From Chaetoceros tenuissimus (taxonomy: Eukaryota > Bacillariophyta > Thalassiosirophyceae > Chaetocerotales > Chaetocerotaceae): a stretch of DNA of 64,000 nucleotides. The translations under genes were made by a program, and so were the position numbers. Of the stretch, positions 63,435 through 64,000 are shown piece after piece. The DNA lies in the NCBI GenBank assembly GCA_021927905.1, contig BLLK01000062.1:1984001-2048000 (forward strand), read 5' to 3'. Position 1 is the stretch's first letter; each line of letters begins with the position of its first letter. Below the pieces are notes generated by a model that saw only the letters and a list, made by a program, of their open reading frames with translations, was not told the origin of the DNA and did not search any database.

Positions 63435-64000
63435 CTATAACATTTCACTAGAGCCATATTTCATCAATAAGGCCAATCTTTCTATGTTCGCTTCTGGGCA
63501 TCTGTTGCACCACATTTCCCATGCTCTTCCAGGTTTCCCCTTCGCAGAATCTATTGAAAGCGTTGCCAACTCTGCTATTCTGTTGCCAGTATCAAGTTGA
63601 ATCAGTTTCACTTCATTTTCTGTCAGTTGCTCTTTGTACTTCGTAAGAAATTGTGATTCAATATCTCCAAGGAATTCTGCTGCATCGTTGAGAAGAAGAG
63701 GGTCGCTTTCTTTCGGATTTCTTAGAACAAACAATGATTTCTCTTTGACATCATCCAAGGGCAAATCGAAAATATGCTGAAGATATCTAAATGAGGCATG
63801 ATCTGATTCCTTGTTTTGACGAACGACTTTCGAGGCTTTCGGATGTTTTCTGTGAAAAATACCTATTCTAGGAAGGGATTTGATGCATGTAATGTCCTCG
63901 CTCTTTGATAGTAATCTGAGCCAAAGATCATAATCTTCGCTACATGAAGCGCCTTCTTTCTCGTTGTATCCTCCCACTTGAAGAATCATTTGCTTTCGAA
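63435..64000 (-). CDS. GT2-family glycosyltransferase, C-terminal part, cut by window edge
   Basis: The frame is open to the right edge, so the N-terminus lies outside. The sequence starts QMILQVGGYNEKEGASCSEDYDLWLRLLSKSE, the GGY(N/D)E...EDYDLWLRL acceptor and catalytic-base block of GT2 glycosyltransferases (the ED is the catalytic pair). The rest (FHRKHPKASKVVRQNKESDHASFRYLQ, then a helical C-terminus) is a soluble extension. No transmembrane segment is seen in the visible part. Acceptor unknown. Confidence 0.75.
   Translation of the reverse strand, partial: RKQMILQVGGYNEKEGASCSEDYDLWLRLLSKSEDITCIKSLPRIGIFHRKHPKASKVVRQNKESDHASFRYLQHIFDLPLDDVKEKSLFVLRNPKESDPLLLNDAAEFLGDIESQFLTKYKEQLTENEVKLIQLDTGNRIAELATLSIDSAKGKPGRAWEMWCNRCPEANIERLALLMKYGSSEML

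Noticed and set aside
1-64000. CRISPR arrays, bacterial operons, Shine-Dalgarno sites
   Set aside because: Introns, targeting signals and gene families show eukaryotic nuclear DNA. The tandem arrays lack unique spacers between conserved repeats.

Overview
The window looks like nuclear DNA from a photosynthetic stramenopile, most likely a diatom and probably a centric one. Genes are compact, on both strands and AT-rich between genes. Introns are short (about 45-170 bp) with GT-AG ends. Several proteins begin with a signal peptide ending in an ASAF/ADAF/AF-type motif, the plastid presequence of algae with secondary red plastids. BspA-type leucine-rich repeats, a plastid-type DGDG synthase and a large LRR/ShK-like gene fit the same picture. 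The genus cannot be named from sequence alone.

Layout. 1-5.7 kb is accessory-looking: a PIF1-type helicase cut by the left edge, a BspA-like LRR protein, an 88-bp direct repeat pair, an orphan zinc-ribbon protein and a nucleotidyltransferase-like protein. 6.6-13 kb has a large unrecognised basic protein, a gene-free stretch with telomere-like palindromes, a dynactin-p24-like coiled coil and DGDG synthase. 13.2-16.5 kb is a receptor-like LRR gene built from a 414-bp amplified unit and apparently decaying. 18-30 kb carries FANCL, a small secreted protein, a membrane-anchored GH30 glucosylceramidase with an inserted lectin-like domain, a PGPG-motif membrane protein, a TRP-like cation channel and a nuclear WD40 protein with a PCNA-binding motif. 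30-35.3 kb is repeat-rich and gene-poor: 111-bp, 36-bp and 42-bp tandem arrays, a patchwork of dispersed duplications and a TA-flanked terminal-inverted-repeat element next to its own empty site. 35.3-64 kb returns to dense genes: a class II glutamine amidotransferase, a fused E1alpha-E1beta 2-oxoacid dehydrogenase, a sugar transporter, a deaminase, a plastid alpha/beta hydrolase, a seven-helix membrane protein, a tRNA dihydrouridine synthase, a HORMA-domain protein, a kinesin-light-chain-like TPR protein, a MYND-SWIM-RING protein, a sulfotransferase, a plastid GNAT-type protein, plastid PNPase, two unrecognised proteins and a GT2 glycosyltransferase cut by the right edge.

There is no operon logic, but themes recur. 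Plastid function: DGDG synthase, PNPase, the hydrolase, the GNAT protein, and possibly the fused E1 and the amidotransferase. DNA maintenance and meiosis: FANCL, the PIP-box WD40 protein and the HORMA protein. Sugar and lipid surface chemistry: GH30, the sulfotransferase, GT2 and the sugar transporter. Splice sites and exon phases were worked out by eye from GT-AG signals and frame agreement; none is confirmed by transcripts.
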